Source: Paramacrobiotus metropolitanus (lineage: Eukaryota > Tardigrada > Eutardigrada > Parachela > Macrobiotidae). Taken from it: DNA of 64,000 nucleotides. The notes below the pieces were generated by a model. The model had not been told where the DNA came from. It saw only the letters and a list, made by a program, of their open reading frames with translations, and ran no database searches. The translations under genes and the position numbers were made by a program. The stretch covers positions 345,494 to 409,493 of the forward strand of contig NW_026570341.1 in assembly GCF_019649055.1 (NCBI RefSeq), written 5' to 3'. This document shows, one piece after another, positions 46,885 to 58,410 of this stretch; position 1 is the stretch's first letter; every line of letters starts with the position of its first letter.

Positions 46885-48287
46885 GATTTTAATATATATG
46901 GCCTATCGTTCACATAACGCATCCAGTATCTGGATTCGTTCATGCAAAGCGTGCGTCTGCGTGCGAACCGAGAGAACGAATTGTCTGTTTGGATGGAGAG
47001 TGAATTTTAATCCGGAGGTGCTCTATGAACAATGCGTGCGCGAACAACGCAGATTTACCGGTCAGTTGGTAACAATCACCGGAATCTAACAAATCTAATC
47101 GAAATCTAACAACGTGCTACGGTGATACAATCTGAGCATTGAAGCGTACAGTGCAGATTACACGGGAGAAGCGAGAGTCGCGTTGACTGCGTTAACCAGG
47201 TAGTTATAATTACGCTGGCTGTGTCACTTTCACTGGTTGTCGGTATTACGGATTTGCTGTGCTTCGACTGGTCGCACAGCGGTCACTCCAGTGTGTATTA
47301 TACTTCGATGTTGACCGCATAACGGACAGTTCCACCATGCGGATTCGTGTATCGGACACCAGAGACAGAGTGTGCTCCGCGTTGTTCCACATTAGAAAAG
47401 TTGATCATTTTTTAATTATTCTCGTATACAAGCTTGTTTAAGAACACTATGTACCGTGCGACCAATGTTTTTATCGGCTGTTTATTCGAGTAACGCGCTG
47501 CATGCGTGGTCGATTTATGAAAACATATACGCAGAATGACCGGATTTTGAGGCACATCGAAGTGTTGGTCTTTTTGCGTGGAAAATCTCACGATCGGATA
47601 ATCAGCGATTTATTCGCGCAATAGATTAGCGTCATTTGGGTAAAATTCCTGTCTGATTGTATAACGATGTCGTTAGCGGCGGGATCTCCCCGACCGCATT
47701 CCTCCGGGACCCATCAGCATTCCACAGCACAGTGGCTAAACAATCAGCCAATCAGAATAACGAACGCGCTGAAGGACGCTCCAGCATTCCCGCTCCACAA
47801 ACGCAAGTTCCCTTATTTTGCCGGCATTTGTTGTGTAACAATCTAACGTACTTGTATACAGTGGCGTGTATATGACTCATCCATCGCCGTGTTTGGAATG
47901 CCGACGCCGGCATAACTTCCGCAATACAACCGGCAACAGTTACGTTTGACAAGTGTTTTTTCTATTCACTCTCTCTCGCTCTCGCCAGTCACGACAGCGC
48001 TGATCAATTCAATACGCTGATCGATCGCCGCGGCAGTTGAATGAATATTAACCAGCGCGCATATGTCCAATGAATTCGCCATTGATTTGACCAAGTGGAT
48101 TGACATTACACGCGGATCATCGCCGGATTAAAACGCGCGCGTTTATTATATCCGTACATATCGGAGTGAACATATCAGTTGACCACTGCGTCGCCTGTTG
48201 AAAAATTCAGACGGACGTTTATCCTTATTACGGGATTAATTTCGGTTAATTTTTTGGCTGGAAAATTGTTTTTTAATCGCTGGGAAA
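46885..48287. other. Upstream region of the four-helix membrane protein gene
   Basis: No gene recognised. Presumably contains the promoter and 5' UTR of the gene starting at 48288. Around 47270-47445 there is weak similarity, on the minus strand, to the 34.5-kb repeat frame. Confidence 0.35.
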
Positions 48288-51200
48288 ATGGTGCGGGATT
48301 GTATGTGCTGCGATCTGATGACCGGCTGCAAATTGGCAGCGATATATACCATCGTAAGTCAGCGGATTTTATTTTTTATAATTTTCCTCAGTTTAACTAA
48401 ATTATTTTTTGCGTTTCTTTATTATCAAAATAAATTATCCATTTTTCAAATTTTTTTTTGGCAAGCAGTGAACTTGGTAAATATTTAAAATATTAGTTAA
48501 TCATTGGTATTCAACTTTATGTTTTATTTTCTGCAGTTAAACGAAGGTTGTTTTTCCGTTTACATATTTTAATATTTAAAATAATGGTTTGCTGTCGGAA
48601 AATATTTAAAATATCGTTAATTAATTTTTTTAAGCTCTGCGATTTTAAATTTTATATTGTTAAGTTAGAAAAACTTTTTTTATTTATTCTAGCAATAAAA
48701 TTAAATATTTGTTTCAAACACAATTTTTGCAAAATTCGGCGCGAAAATATAATTTAAATAATCGCAAATTTGGTTCAGCTGATAAGAAGAAACAAGTGTA
48801 AGTTTCTTATTAAGCGAACGAGAGAAATAGAAAATGTCATTATGTTTTATATTTGAATTTTTGAAAATATGGAGCTTTTATCGTCGCTTCGAAATCTGTG
48901 TTTGATTCCGGCGTGTTGACAGGAATATGAAAAAATGTAAACAGTTGATAAAGTGCTTCCTTGTCGGTAGCGGAATTTGTGCGTGATAGTGAGCGAGCTT
49001 CCGATGAATTTGGTTTCCTTGGCTGATCATGCACTGCCGGCGTCGAACAGCTGTGAAATCAAATCAGGACACCGTAGCGATGCGTGTATATTGCATAGTC
49101 ATAGACACATCGCCGGTGCAATATGGGCGATTTCGGTTTATTTTTGATGGATCTCGGGGGAAATTGGGCGAAAATTATTGATGATCGAGGTTAATAGATG
49201 TGGAAAGCTGCACAGCCGATATATGCACAGATCGAATTACACTGACATGTGAAATTTTATTAGCCGGCGAAGGAAACATGCCGGCAGCCGGAAACTGTAC
49301 AAAATGTTTCTTGCATATGTTTTTAAATATTATCGGTCTTGTCGGCACATTTGGGTTTTTTCCTATACGTGAAGTCAAATCACCCATTACCTGCATTTAA
49401 AATTTAATTTAAAAAATTAAGAAATAAATTATCCAAATGGCCTAGATAATAAATTAATAATTTAATTAAATACATTTCTCTTATTAACTGCATATACAGA
49501 TACAGAATACATATAAATTATTTTTTAAAAAATGCGAAATAAAATTTACCTGAATAATTGATACAATGACGAATTAATTTCGCATTAGTTGCTTACCGAT
49601 TAAATTTTTTTATATATGAGGCAAAATTTGCGTGGGTGTCAAAGCTAATTATGGTACACTGCTGTCAAAAATTTTAGAAAAAAAACGTAATTTAAAAGCA
49701 AAATCTGTTTGTTGCATTTTCGATAAACATGCTGCCAAGTGCCAACACGGATTGTGAATAAACTTGCTGTTTACTGATTTATTTTAATTTAAATCTTACA
49801 TCAGCTGCACACAAACACAGCTCAAATAAATTTAAAATAAAATTCGTTTCGATAAAAAGAATTAATTAATAATTTACTGCTAGTAGAGAATACTGATTAA
49901 ACGCCTTTCTAAAGTCTATTTATGTGTTTTTCGAATAAACAGCTTCCTATCATGATCTATAAATAATTTTGCATTGATTATTGGTACAATAGTTTATAAA
50001 TTAAAATAAATCCCAAAAAAATGTGTTTCCTTAGGAACAACATAATCACTTATACTGTAATTTAGTCCACCTAAACGGTTTTATAAAAATCTATTTATAA
50101 GATTTAAGATTAAGCAGCTCTTACTATGCTGTATACATGTAAATAATTTTGTATTTATTGCTGGCATAGGTAAAATTAAAAATCGCCGATAAATTAAAAG
50201 CTGGCCGAATTCTGCTGTGCTTATTGTGGTGGAGGGTACTAGGAGGAAGCGATTAAGGTTAAGCCGTGTGGAGGGCGTCAAGTGGGTTCAGGTTGCCGGC
50301 GAGTGGCGCTCGACGACGCTGGGGGCTATATAATACAGTAGAACAGACCGATGAAGAATGCGCGGGCCGGGATGACCATGTACGGAAATGCACACGTATA
50401 AACACTGTGTGTGCGGCGCATAACAGCCATCAGCAACATTAGCCTAATCGCCCTTGTGCGTGCCCAACAACAACAACACACACCGGCTCATGACGCTGAC
50501 GCGATGGTATTAGGCCGCGCTCGGGTTACGTAATTACACACTTCGCGCAAAGAAAGGATTCCATTCATCATCGTTGGACTAGTTTTTCTCCTCCATGCGG
50601 GGCGATTAATCGTCGCTGGAACGGCGGTTTTTCAGTTGCGAAAATATTTCCAAATTGATAAGACTGCGTTATTATAAAGAAATTATTTTTCGGCAAAATT
50701 TTGCGGATTAAAAAACTAAACAAAATTACGGATTAAAATCTTAAAACAATTTTGCGGATTAAAGTACTAAAAAAAATTTGGCGGATTAAAAAAAATTTAT
50801 TGCGCATATTTGCATATACAGTAATTGCAAAACATTTGCACATACTAAAAAATTTGCACATATTGCGCTTCTTCATAATTATTTAGTATTTTCACCAGAA
50901 TAATTTAACAAAATTTTAATCCGGTCACTTAAAAATCATGCGGTTAAAAACCTTTAAAAAATTTTCTGTATTGAATTTCCCCTTTAATAATTTTAATAAT
51001 TTAATCTGTATATTTACTTCATAATTTTTGTTCTGTAATACTAAAGCATTTTTATGAGAAATTATTTTAATTTGAATTTTTTATTGTTCTGAATAAGGTT
51101 TTGAATATCAGAAACGACGCAACGCACTTAATTTTTCCGGTATATTTTGCACACGCCGGCTCCTCGGTATTTTGAATTTATGAAAAAAAAACTGCCTTCA

Positions 51201-53678
51201 GTTTTAGCGGTTTCTGTACATGATCTCGGAAGTCAGAACAATTTATTTAATTACTTCACAAACCGTAGGTTCTTATTACTGTATTAAGCGCTGTTATTTT
51301 AGTTGTTAATATTTTTAATAAATATGTTATATGTTAAAATAACAGTCCTCTAATTTACGTGGTGTTTGTCGATATGTTTTGCATTGCCGGCTGTTTGATA
51401 TTTTAAAATGGGGAAGAAAACAGTCTGCTCCTTTTTTTTACCGATTTCCTCTTGGCGATCAATACAATCAATAACTGTCTTTAAATGAACAATGTTATTG
51501 TATTCATGAGAAGTCGGCAAACACTGCGAGCAGACCAGTACCGAGCCACAATACCACTTCCGGTCGACAGGCAGACATGTCGTTCCTACACAGTGTACAC
51601 ACAGTTCGATTGATCGATCGCACGCTAGACAACGCTGGGAACACACGCACCGCACATATATCGCACAACATCCAAACCGGCATCCAAAAGACACCCGCCA
51701 CGCAGTGAAAATAGCTGCAACTATGGCTTGACTTATTGCGTAATAAAGCCCGGATTATAGTGGCAATCGGCGAGCAGTGTGATGGGTTTGGATGCGTTTT
51801 ATGGCGGGTGATAATCAGGTTTTGCTTATGCAACCGCGTGATGCGCCGGCGAAATTGCAACAAGCGCCGATTGAAGTGTAGACTGTATACAACTTCAAGT
51901 CGAAGATTGTGTTGACATTTTCGCATCTTTGGCACTGGTTCAGTCGCTCCTTTTTGTGAATCGTTAACAGTTTTGTGTGAAAAAAAATAAGAGAAAATGA
52001 CCATAAAAAATCTTTAAATATTCGACAATAAGTATCGATTGAACTGCCTTCAAATACACGAGCAATTTTAAATAAAAATATAAATAAATAATATTGCTGA
52101 AAATGATGCCGAAATCAAAAAACAAAATTTTATTTTGTGTAAAATTTGTTCATTTTTTTGACTTTGTTCTTTTTTTTTAAATTTGCAACTTATTTTTTAG
52201 ATTATATTTTTAAATTTTATAATAATTTATTCGTTCTGTAAGTAGCTTTTTGTTAAAAATTATATTTTTAATTTCTAGATAAATTAGACATAATTCTGAA
52301 GAAAAGATTAAACAACAAGAACTCACTGAACAAGCAAATTGTAATTATTTTTGCTTTGCAGATTATTGGCTTGTTGGATGCGATTTTTATAATTGCCTTT
52401 AATTTCCTTGGCCATTTGGATTACGCTAGTAAGCTGATCCAGTAAAGGCTGGATTACGTTGCATAACCGGCAACTTTTTATTTACAGTGCTGCACATCAT
52501 AACGCTAAGCGCCGCCTTCTTCCTGATCCTGGGCGGGATCATCCTGTACGTGTCCATCTACAGGCGGCAGGAATCAGGTCAGCCACTTAATAATCCGCTT
52601 CTAACGACAAAAAATAACCAAGTGAATTGTTGTAGGTTTACTTGTCTATTTGATCATCGCTGTGCTGTACGCGTTCATCCGCGGCACCATGATCATCATG
52701 AGCATCTATTGGCTGTGCGTCTACGACAAGTATGTGTTTGTATAATTAATCGGCTGAATTAGCGTGCAAGGTTGTCATTCGCGTTTCCCGCTGAGTGCAA
52801 TTTTAAAGCCGTGTTTTGTCTCTTTGCAGTGACTGGGACATTCAGGTGAGACACTGAGCAGACAGACTGATAGAGAGGCAGACAGAGCGAGCATTTAGAC
52901 CGGCTATTTCACGTGCGATACTGGAACTGACAGACTGATATACGGAGCAGACAGAGCAAGCGTTTAGACCGGCTATTTCACGCGCAACACTGAAGCACAC
53001 AGACTGTTTAACCAGCCAGACAGAGCGAGCCATTAAGCCGGCTATCTGATGCTGTGGTCAATGTCGCTGACCGATGTGTTGACACATGTATTTGCCGGCG
53101 TGTTATTCGATTAGCTCAGCCTGTCAGCGGCGATCGATTTATGAAGTGTGCGCATTTAATAATCATAACAACGATTACCTATTCTATCTGTGTCTCTTGT
53201 AGAAGCCGCATGCCGGCATTATTGTCCGGCTGATATTGCACATCATCGGTGTCATCTTGGACAGTTGGGCCATTACTTCAGGTAGATTGATGCACAGAGC
53301 GATTAGTCCTTCGACTTTAGCACGACTTGCTTTTAACTTGTTTTTCACTTCGCTGTAATTACCAACACAAATCGAAATAGTGGAAGTTTCTATCTTATTT
53401 TTCACTGCGCTGTAATTTTTTTACATTAATCTTAATTTTTTTAATTTATTTTATTTATTTTATTAAGTAAATTTATAACAGGCTTAAAATATTCCATTCT
53501 GTTAACTTCGTTTTTTAGGAAATTTTAACACCTGATGACAAAATAACGTCACCGTAAATTTCCAAGCATTAAAATACGAGAAAAATTCAAAGTGCATTTT
53601 GCAAACGAGCTTACTGTGGTTGCAGTGCTGTCCCTCTTCCGCTACGTCAAACACCCGGAGCAGCTGCAGAAAATCTAA
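48288..53678 (+). CDS. Small four-transmembrane protein (LAPTM/DUF4728-like), 7 exons
   Basis: Exons 48288-48353, 52362-52428, 52488-52577, 52636-52729, 52830-52845, 53203-53281, 53626-53678. All GT-AG and phase-consistent; 154 aa. It begins with a Cys-rich cytoplasmic start (MVRDCMCCDLMTGCK). Hydrophobic segments follow in exon 2 (GLLDAIFIIAFNFLG), exon 3 (LHIITLSAAFFLILGGIILY), exon 4 (VYLIIAVLYAFIRGTMIIMS) and exon 6 (IIVRLILHIIGVILDSW), with a short charged tail. Cys-Cys then R/K-TG before the first helix recalls DUF4728/LAPTM-type tetraspan membrane proteins; assignment is by pattern only. The 16-nt fifth exon encodes DWDIQ in the loop before helix 4. Intron 1 is 4 kb and AT-rich, unlike the other introns. 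Confidence 0.75.
50215..50560 (+). promoter_or_regulatory. GC-richer island with TATA box inside the 4-kb intron
   Basis: The intron is very AT-rich except here. gggggctatataata at 50321-50334 is a strong TATA match, followed by a caacaacaacaacac run. It may be an alternative promoter for the membrane-protein gene or for an uncalled RNA. No transcript evidence. Confidence 0.3.
51350..51694 (-). CDS. Possible Cys-rich ORF nested antisense in the 4-kb intron
   Basis: The frame is open for about 114 codons and further upstream, with no ATG start. It has paired cysteines (CLAC, CVHC, then WYC and CSQC) preceded by a hydrophobic stretch. Cys spacing is zinc-binding-like, but I recognise no family. 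It may be an exon of an uncalled minus-strand gene or chance. Confidence 0.2.
   Translation of the reverse strand: MSFGCRFGCCAIYVRCVCSQRCLACDRSIELCVHCVGTTCLPVDRKWYCGSVLVCSQCLPTSHEYNNIVHLKTVIDCIDRQEEIGKKKEQTVFFPILKYQTAGNAKHIDKHHVN
52848..53045 (+). repeat. Tandem repeat of about 65-bp units in an intron
   Basis: Three diverged copies of gacagactgata..agacagagcgagc.tttagaccggctatttcacg. It expands the intron after the 16-nt exon. Confidence 0.75.
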
Positions 53679-53689
53679 GACGAAAGCGC

Positions 53690-54720
53690 GCTTAACTCGC
53701 GAGAGGGCAGCACCGTTCCTCGGCCTATCGTAGTGAGGCTGGATTTTTTTTAACCAAAGTCAGTGTTGGGAGAGTTGTGTGTTATTTCTGGTCTGGGATA
53801 GTTCTGTTCGGGACTCGGTTGAATGCCGTGGATTTTTACTCGAAAAAATACTTGTTAACCAAATACTGTACTAAACAAAAATTAATTGCTTTAATCTGCA
53901 AGGAAATTAAATGGTTCGGGATCATGTCTTTGCACCGGGTACGATGCTTTTTTCGAGGACACATAAAAACAGTCCAACCAGACCCTGAAGCAGAGACTCA
54001 GTGTAACTTTAATATGACACAACGTCCCGCATCGGTGTGTGATTAGGCGAAGTGTGTTCCGTACCGAACCAATGTGCTGCGTTATTTCGTTTCCTTGCAC
54101 ACGAATTTTTGCGGAATTGTAAAATGTGTATGGGTAATTCATTGGTAAAAACGTAGTAAATTACAGAAAATTGTAACACAAAAACCGCTGCAGAATCTGC
54201 ATCAAGAGGCTCCGCATCAACACAGCAATTCGGTAAAGTAAGTAGCAAGCCATTTAAAAACAGTAAGAGGAAAACCAGATCATTATGAGTGAAGGAGTAA
54301 ACGAATCGCACCACATTCCTGAATAACATTATATTCGTGAAAAAGCGTCCCGTATACTTAGAACATTATCCAATAGCCATTACGACAATTCCGATTGCGT
54401 GGGCTGTCAGATATGACACAGAAGCAGATGGAAAATGGGGCAAAATATGCCTTTATTGGTAACAATAAAGCAACCACAAACAAACACAGAAAAAGCCAAT
54501 GCGGCATATGCTGTGGAAAGTAGCTGCCAGCGAGCTCGTGAGAATCGTGATAATGATTCAGCGTGCTGCAGGTATGCAACAGCTGATGCCGTAAAGCATG
54601 GAATCGCTCGTAAGCGCTGGGCTACGCCCCCAAGAGTGCAGAAATACGCTGATTGGTCAGCGTAGACAAAGTATACGCTGAGTGAGCAGCGTAATAGCGC
54701 GGCACGAATGGAGTAGCCAT
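53690..54720. other. No gene recognised
   Basis: Short open frames only. Marks the transition from host gene to the GC-rich element region. Confidence 0.35.
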
Positions 54721-55879
54721 GTGCGGGCGGGCGACAGAGCAAAGCCACAAGAGGTGTCTACCGCCTCGAGTGTGCGGTCTCTGACATGCCTCTGGGCGGG
54801 AGTGGGAGCTCCTGCGAGCACCTTCCGACTCTGCCCCTGACCAACCCGGTAGGGTGCCAGGATCCGATACCCGGTAGGGCCGGATGCCACTTTGTCTCTA
54901 AACCCGGTAGGGTCGCTTCCTCCAGACCCGCGGTGCAGTGCACCGAACGGCCGAAATCTGGAGTGCACTCTGGTTGCTGGGGGTTCCAGTGTGGTTTGAA
55001 GGCTTGGTTGGTCGAACAGGTATAAAAATAAAGTTTATAAGGCTCATTGGTTAAACATCGAAATAGAAAAATCACAATTTCGGTGAGAATTAAAGAAAGT
55101 AAGATCATAGTTAGAGATCCCAAAGCCAATTCCTTTGGTTATTTGGCTAAATAAAAACATCAATTCTTTGGTTAATAAGTCTAGAAAAACCAGGTATGGT
55201 TAAAAAACTAGACGTAAAATAGCTCATTCCGACTAGGGTTACCACAGGGCCACTTTTGTCCACACGGGTCCTAGTCAACGGTCCGCTTTATCCGGTAGGA
55301 TTGGTCTGGTCCTGTAGATCCGGGGCGACGGTTCCCAGAGATGTCCACAGGGGTCCAGTAAAGTAAATCCAGCGGTGCGGTATATGGAAGGCACTATTGC
55401 TTTTGCAAGGACAGGTTGTCCCCTTCCTGGTTCAAGTATGGTGGACCCAGCCCGGTTGGGCGGTCCATGGTGGGCCAGAGTGATGCCTCTGGGCAGGAGA
55501 GGTGCTCTTGTGACCAAATTAGTGTGCTTGGACCAATTCTGTTAGGATGGCCATGCTTTGGTCTGACATGCCTCTGTTGGACCTGACCCGTTAGGGTTGT
55601 CCCTGGTGTAGCATGGGTCTCTAACTTGGACCGGTTTGGCTTTGCATGCCAGTTCGGTCATGCGCCTAGGTCCAAAAATCTTCTAAGTCCAAGAGGGCCA
55701 CAATGGAAAAATTTTCTAAGTCCAAGGACCGAAGTGGTGTAATGGACCAAACCCGTTGGGGCGGTCCAAACTCGGTCTCTGACATGCCTTAGGCGGGATC
55801 CTAGGTTCCATTGTGATGGGGCTTGCCTCTGGCGGGTGCGGGACACGGAAGTCCTATGTGGCCAGGTTTGGCGCTCCGA

Positions 55880-56240
55880 TGTGGACTTAGTCGTTTTTTG
55901 ATGAGCCACGTCGTTGGACGGGCCAAAAGACTTAGTCGATTTTTGGTGGGCCACGTCGTTGGACGGGCCAAAAGACTTAGTCGATTTTTGGTGGGCCACG
56001 TCGTTGGACAGGCCAAAAGACTTAGTCTTTTTCGACGGTCCAAAATTGATGACGGGCCAAATGGACTTAGTCGCTTTTTCGACGGTCCAAGGTGTATGGC
56101 GGGCCAAAAGGACTTAGTCGTTTTTTCGACGGTCCAAGGTGTATGGCGGGCCAAAAGGACTTAGTCGTTTTTTCGACGGTCCAAGGTGTATGGCGGGCCA
56201 AAAGGACTTAGTCGTTTTTTCGACGCCCAAGGTTGATGGC
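55880..56240. repeat. Tandem array, two related unit types of about 45-47 bp
   Basis: First about three units of gacttagtcgatttttggtg plus ggccacgtcgttggacgggc, then about four of ggacttagtcgttttttcga plus cggtccaaggtgtatggcgg. The shared part is gggccaaaa.gacttagtcg. The array keeps all three frames open on both strands, which creates spurious ORFs. Confidence 0.9.
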
Positions 56241-56659
56241 GGGCCAAAGTTGCAGACTCATTGAGTCTGGTCCGTCTCATTGGCCGTGGGCCATAAGTTA
56301 ACTACCATGTCCGATGAGTCAGATAGGCAATTTTCCCTGAGACCGTGGCCATAACAAAATTAAGTGGCTTCTGACGAAAACGTCAGGTTAGCCGGGCCAA
56401 ACTCCAAAAAAATTAAGTTGTGGGCGCCGGTAGGCGTTTTCCACAAAGGAGTCGGTCTTCTGACTAGAAGCATCCTCATTTGGCCTCGAGGCGGTGCATC
56501 TTTTGGATGGGCCTCTGGGCGGTCCGTGGTGAGGATGTTGGACGTGGCATACAAAGTGGGTGTGCCACAACTTCTATGTGGCTCCCTTACTCACTTGTCT
56601 CGGTTGCCTGGTATGGCAACTAAACTCGTGAGCCGCGTATGGTCCGTTGGACACACAGC

Positions 56660-56802
56660 GGGCCTGGTCCAACTTCTATGGGCCAGGACTTGGCCTTGGC
56701 TTGTCGCAACTTCTATGCGGGCCAGGCAGATCCTTGGCTTGTCGCAACTTCTATGCGGGCCAGGATCGATCCACGGCTTGTCGCAACTTCTATGCGGGCC
56801 GT
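56660..56802. repeat. Tandem array of about 38-bp units
   Basis: Three good copies and one diverged copy of cttgtcgcaacttctatgcg plus ggccagg. A further partial copy lies at about 56565. Confidence 0.85.
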
Positions 56803-57118
56803 CGCCGCCTTCTGGGCGCTGGATCCTTTCCATGCCGGTGAACCGGGCCTTGCGCCAAGTTCGGTCCGGTGGACTCCGACGGATGGTCTGGGATGGCCGA
56901 GCCAAATTCATGGTCCCAGCCGCTAAGCCAGAGCCAATCCGGGGAATCCGGTTAAGATCCAGGGATTAAGGTCCGGTAAGGTAGACGATACATGGCTGTA
57001 AGCCACGTTTGTTGGGCGAGGGTAACAACCGTTGGATTGTACCCATTATGGTGTTCAAGTCCGGTTCAGCTGATGCCGGTCCAATTTTTAGGGCCGACAT
57101 GCAGGAATGGCCGTTGGC

Positions 57119-58410
57119 CTATTCTTGCCCTTTTTGTCCGGCTTGGTCGCCGTCGCCCAACCCTGGGTTGAGTGGGTCGACGACGCTTTCCTCCATGTCC
57201 GCCAATTCCTGTTCAGTCAGGTTATGTTGATGTTGGCTGGAGGTGCTGGTCGGCTGGACTTCTGGGCCAGACTGTTCGGCCTGGGTCTGGACGTGTGCGG
57301 ACGATCCTGTTGAGGATCGTTGGGTGCGAAACTTCGTTGGAAGTTTCCGCGCTGCCGTTCGGTTAACGAACGCTTCCGCTCCGTCATCGAAGTCCGTTGG
57401 ATGTCGATAACGGTAGTCCTTGGAGCGACTCCTGAAAACATTCAGGGCGCTCTGGATTTTGACTCCCGCTTCGATTTCATGAATTTGATTTCCAAGGAGG
57501 GCCACCTGGGTCAGTAACCGAGGAATGATTGTCCCCTGCCGATAGGCAACTTCAAGTTCCCAGTGGCACCGTAGGTGTCCGAGTCTAGCGGCGAAGATGC
57601 GTATCATCGTGCCGTTGTACGAGTAAGCGTACGTTCCTGGGACATCCTTGTGATCGGCCGGCGTGCATGGGATTTCCATGGCGGCTCTAGAGGCTGCGAC
57701 TATACAACTGGCGTTTGCGTCCGGTAGGACAAACTGGGCCAGGTACTTGACGACGTCAAGTTGGTCGTCCTTTATGTGCAGTTGGCACAAGTCGTTCCAG
57801 TCCGGTCTGGTAACGGGCTGTCCAAGTAAGTTCACGTCCGTGATGCTCGATAGAGCATTATCACGGATCATGGGGTAGCCCTCGCGGTTATCAATGTGTT
57901 CCGCCATGATGAAAGCACGAGGCCACTCCTTTTTCTGCATCTCCATTTCGAGGCCGGACCGGATGACGAAGGTTTGCAAGTTCTGGACCATGGCGTTAAG
58001 TTGGGCCCATCGCTCCCTAGGGTATGGGATAGCGCCCATGATGTAGTCCGTCACCTCCCGATGGGGACGTGGCCGGATATTGATGCCCTGGTCCTCAGCA
58101 TGTTTATAAGGGTCGAAGTCCGTGGCACTAACGCTTGCGTCTTGTCGGGCCGGTAGGTCCGATGACAGCGGTGCGGACTCAGTCTCCATCGGTATCTGAA
58201 TGCTAATGTTGTGGGCCACCGAACTGACACTCCGTTCTGGTCGCTTGGTGGACTGAGCGACAACCAGACTGGACTCTGCCTCGCTCCGTTTCCCGGGTGA
58301 TGTGCGCGTTTGGCGCTCCTCGGGCTGGCTACGGCGGCCAGTTTGGTCCTGGTTGCGGCTCTGTATCTGGTGATGGATTTGCGGATTTCCTCCTCTAGGA
58401 GTTCCGCCGC
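57119..58410 (-). CDS. Gag-like ORF, second frame (capsid-like part)
   Basis: Open from about 58410 with no ATG until an internal Met near 58190. It overlaps the end of the upstream frame and reads on as a protein with better composition, so it is probably reached by a frameshift. The core (about 58050-57330) is helical and charged: PRPHREVTDYIMGAIPYP, RDNALSSITDVN, LDVVKYLAQFVLPDANASC. The tail is Gln/Ser rich. No zinc knuckle was seen. Capsid identity is inference from composition, size and context. Confidence 0.5.

Larger units (their letters stand above)
54750..57110 (-). mobile_element. GC-rich non-coding part of the Ty3-like locus (3' UTR/LTR candidate)
   Basis: Distinctly GC-richer than the DNA to its left. 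It has recurring phrases ggtctctgacatgcctctgg (about 54770, 55560, 55774) and aacccggtagggt. A TATA-like ttataaac lies on the minus strand near 55035. LTR ends could not be defined because no second copy is in the window. Open frames here are by-products of tandem repeats. Confidence 0.45.

Noticed and set aside
54407-54748. Minus-strand 113-codon ORF with hydrophobic stretch
   Set aside because: No start or splice context, no recognisable family, and competing open frames on the other strand.
55658-56164. Overlapping ORFs on both strands
   Set aside because: They follow the tandem units in every frame and have repeat composition only.
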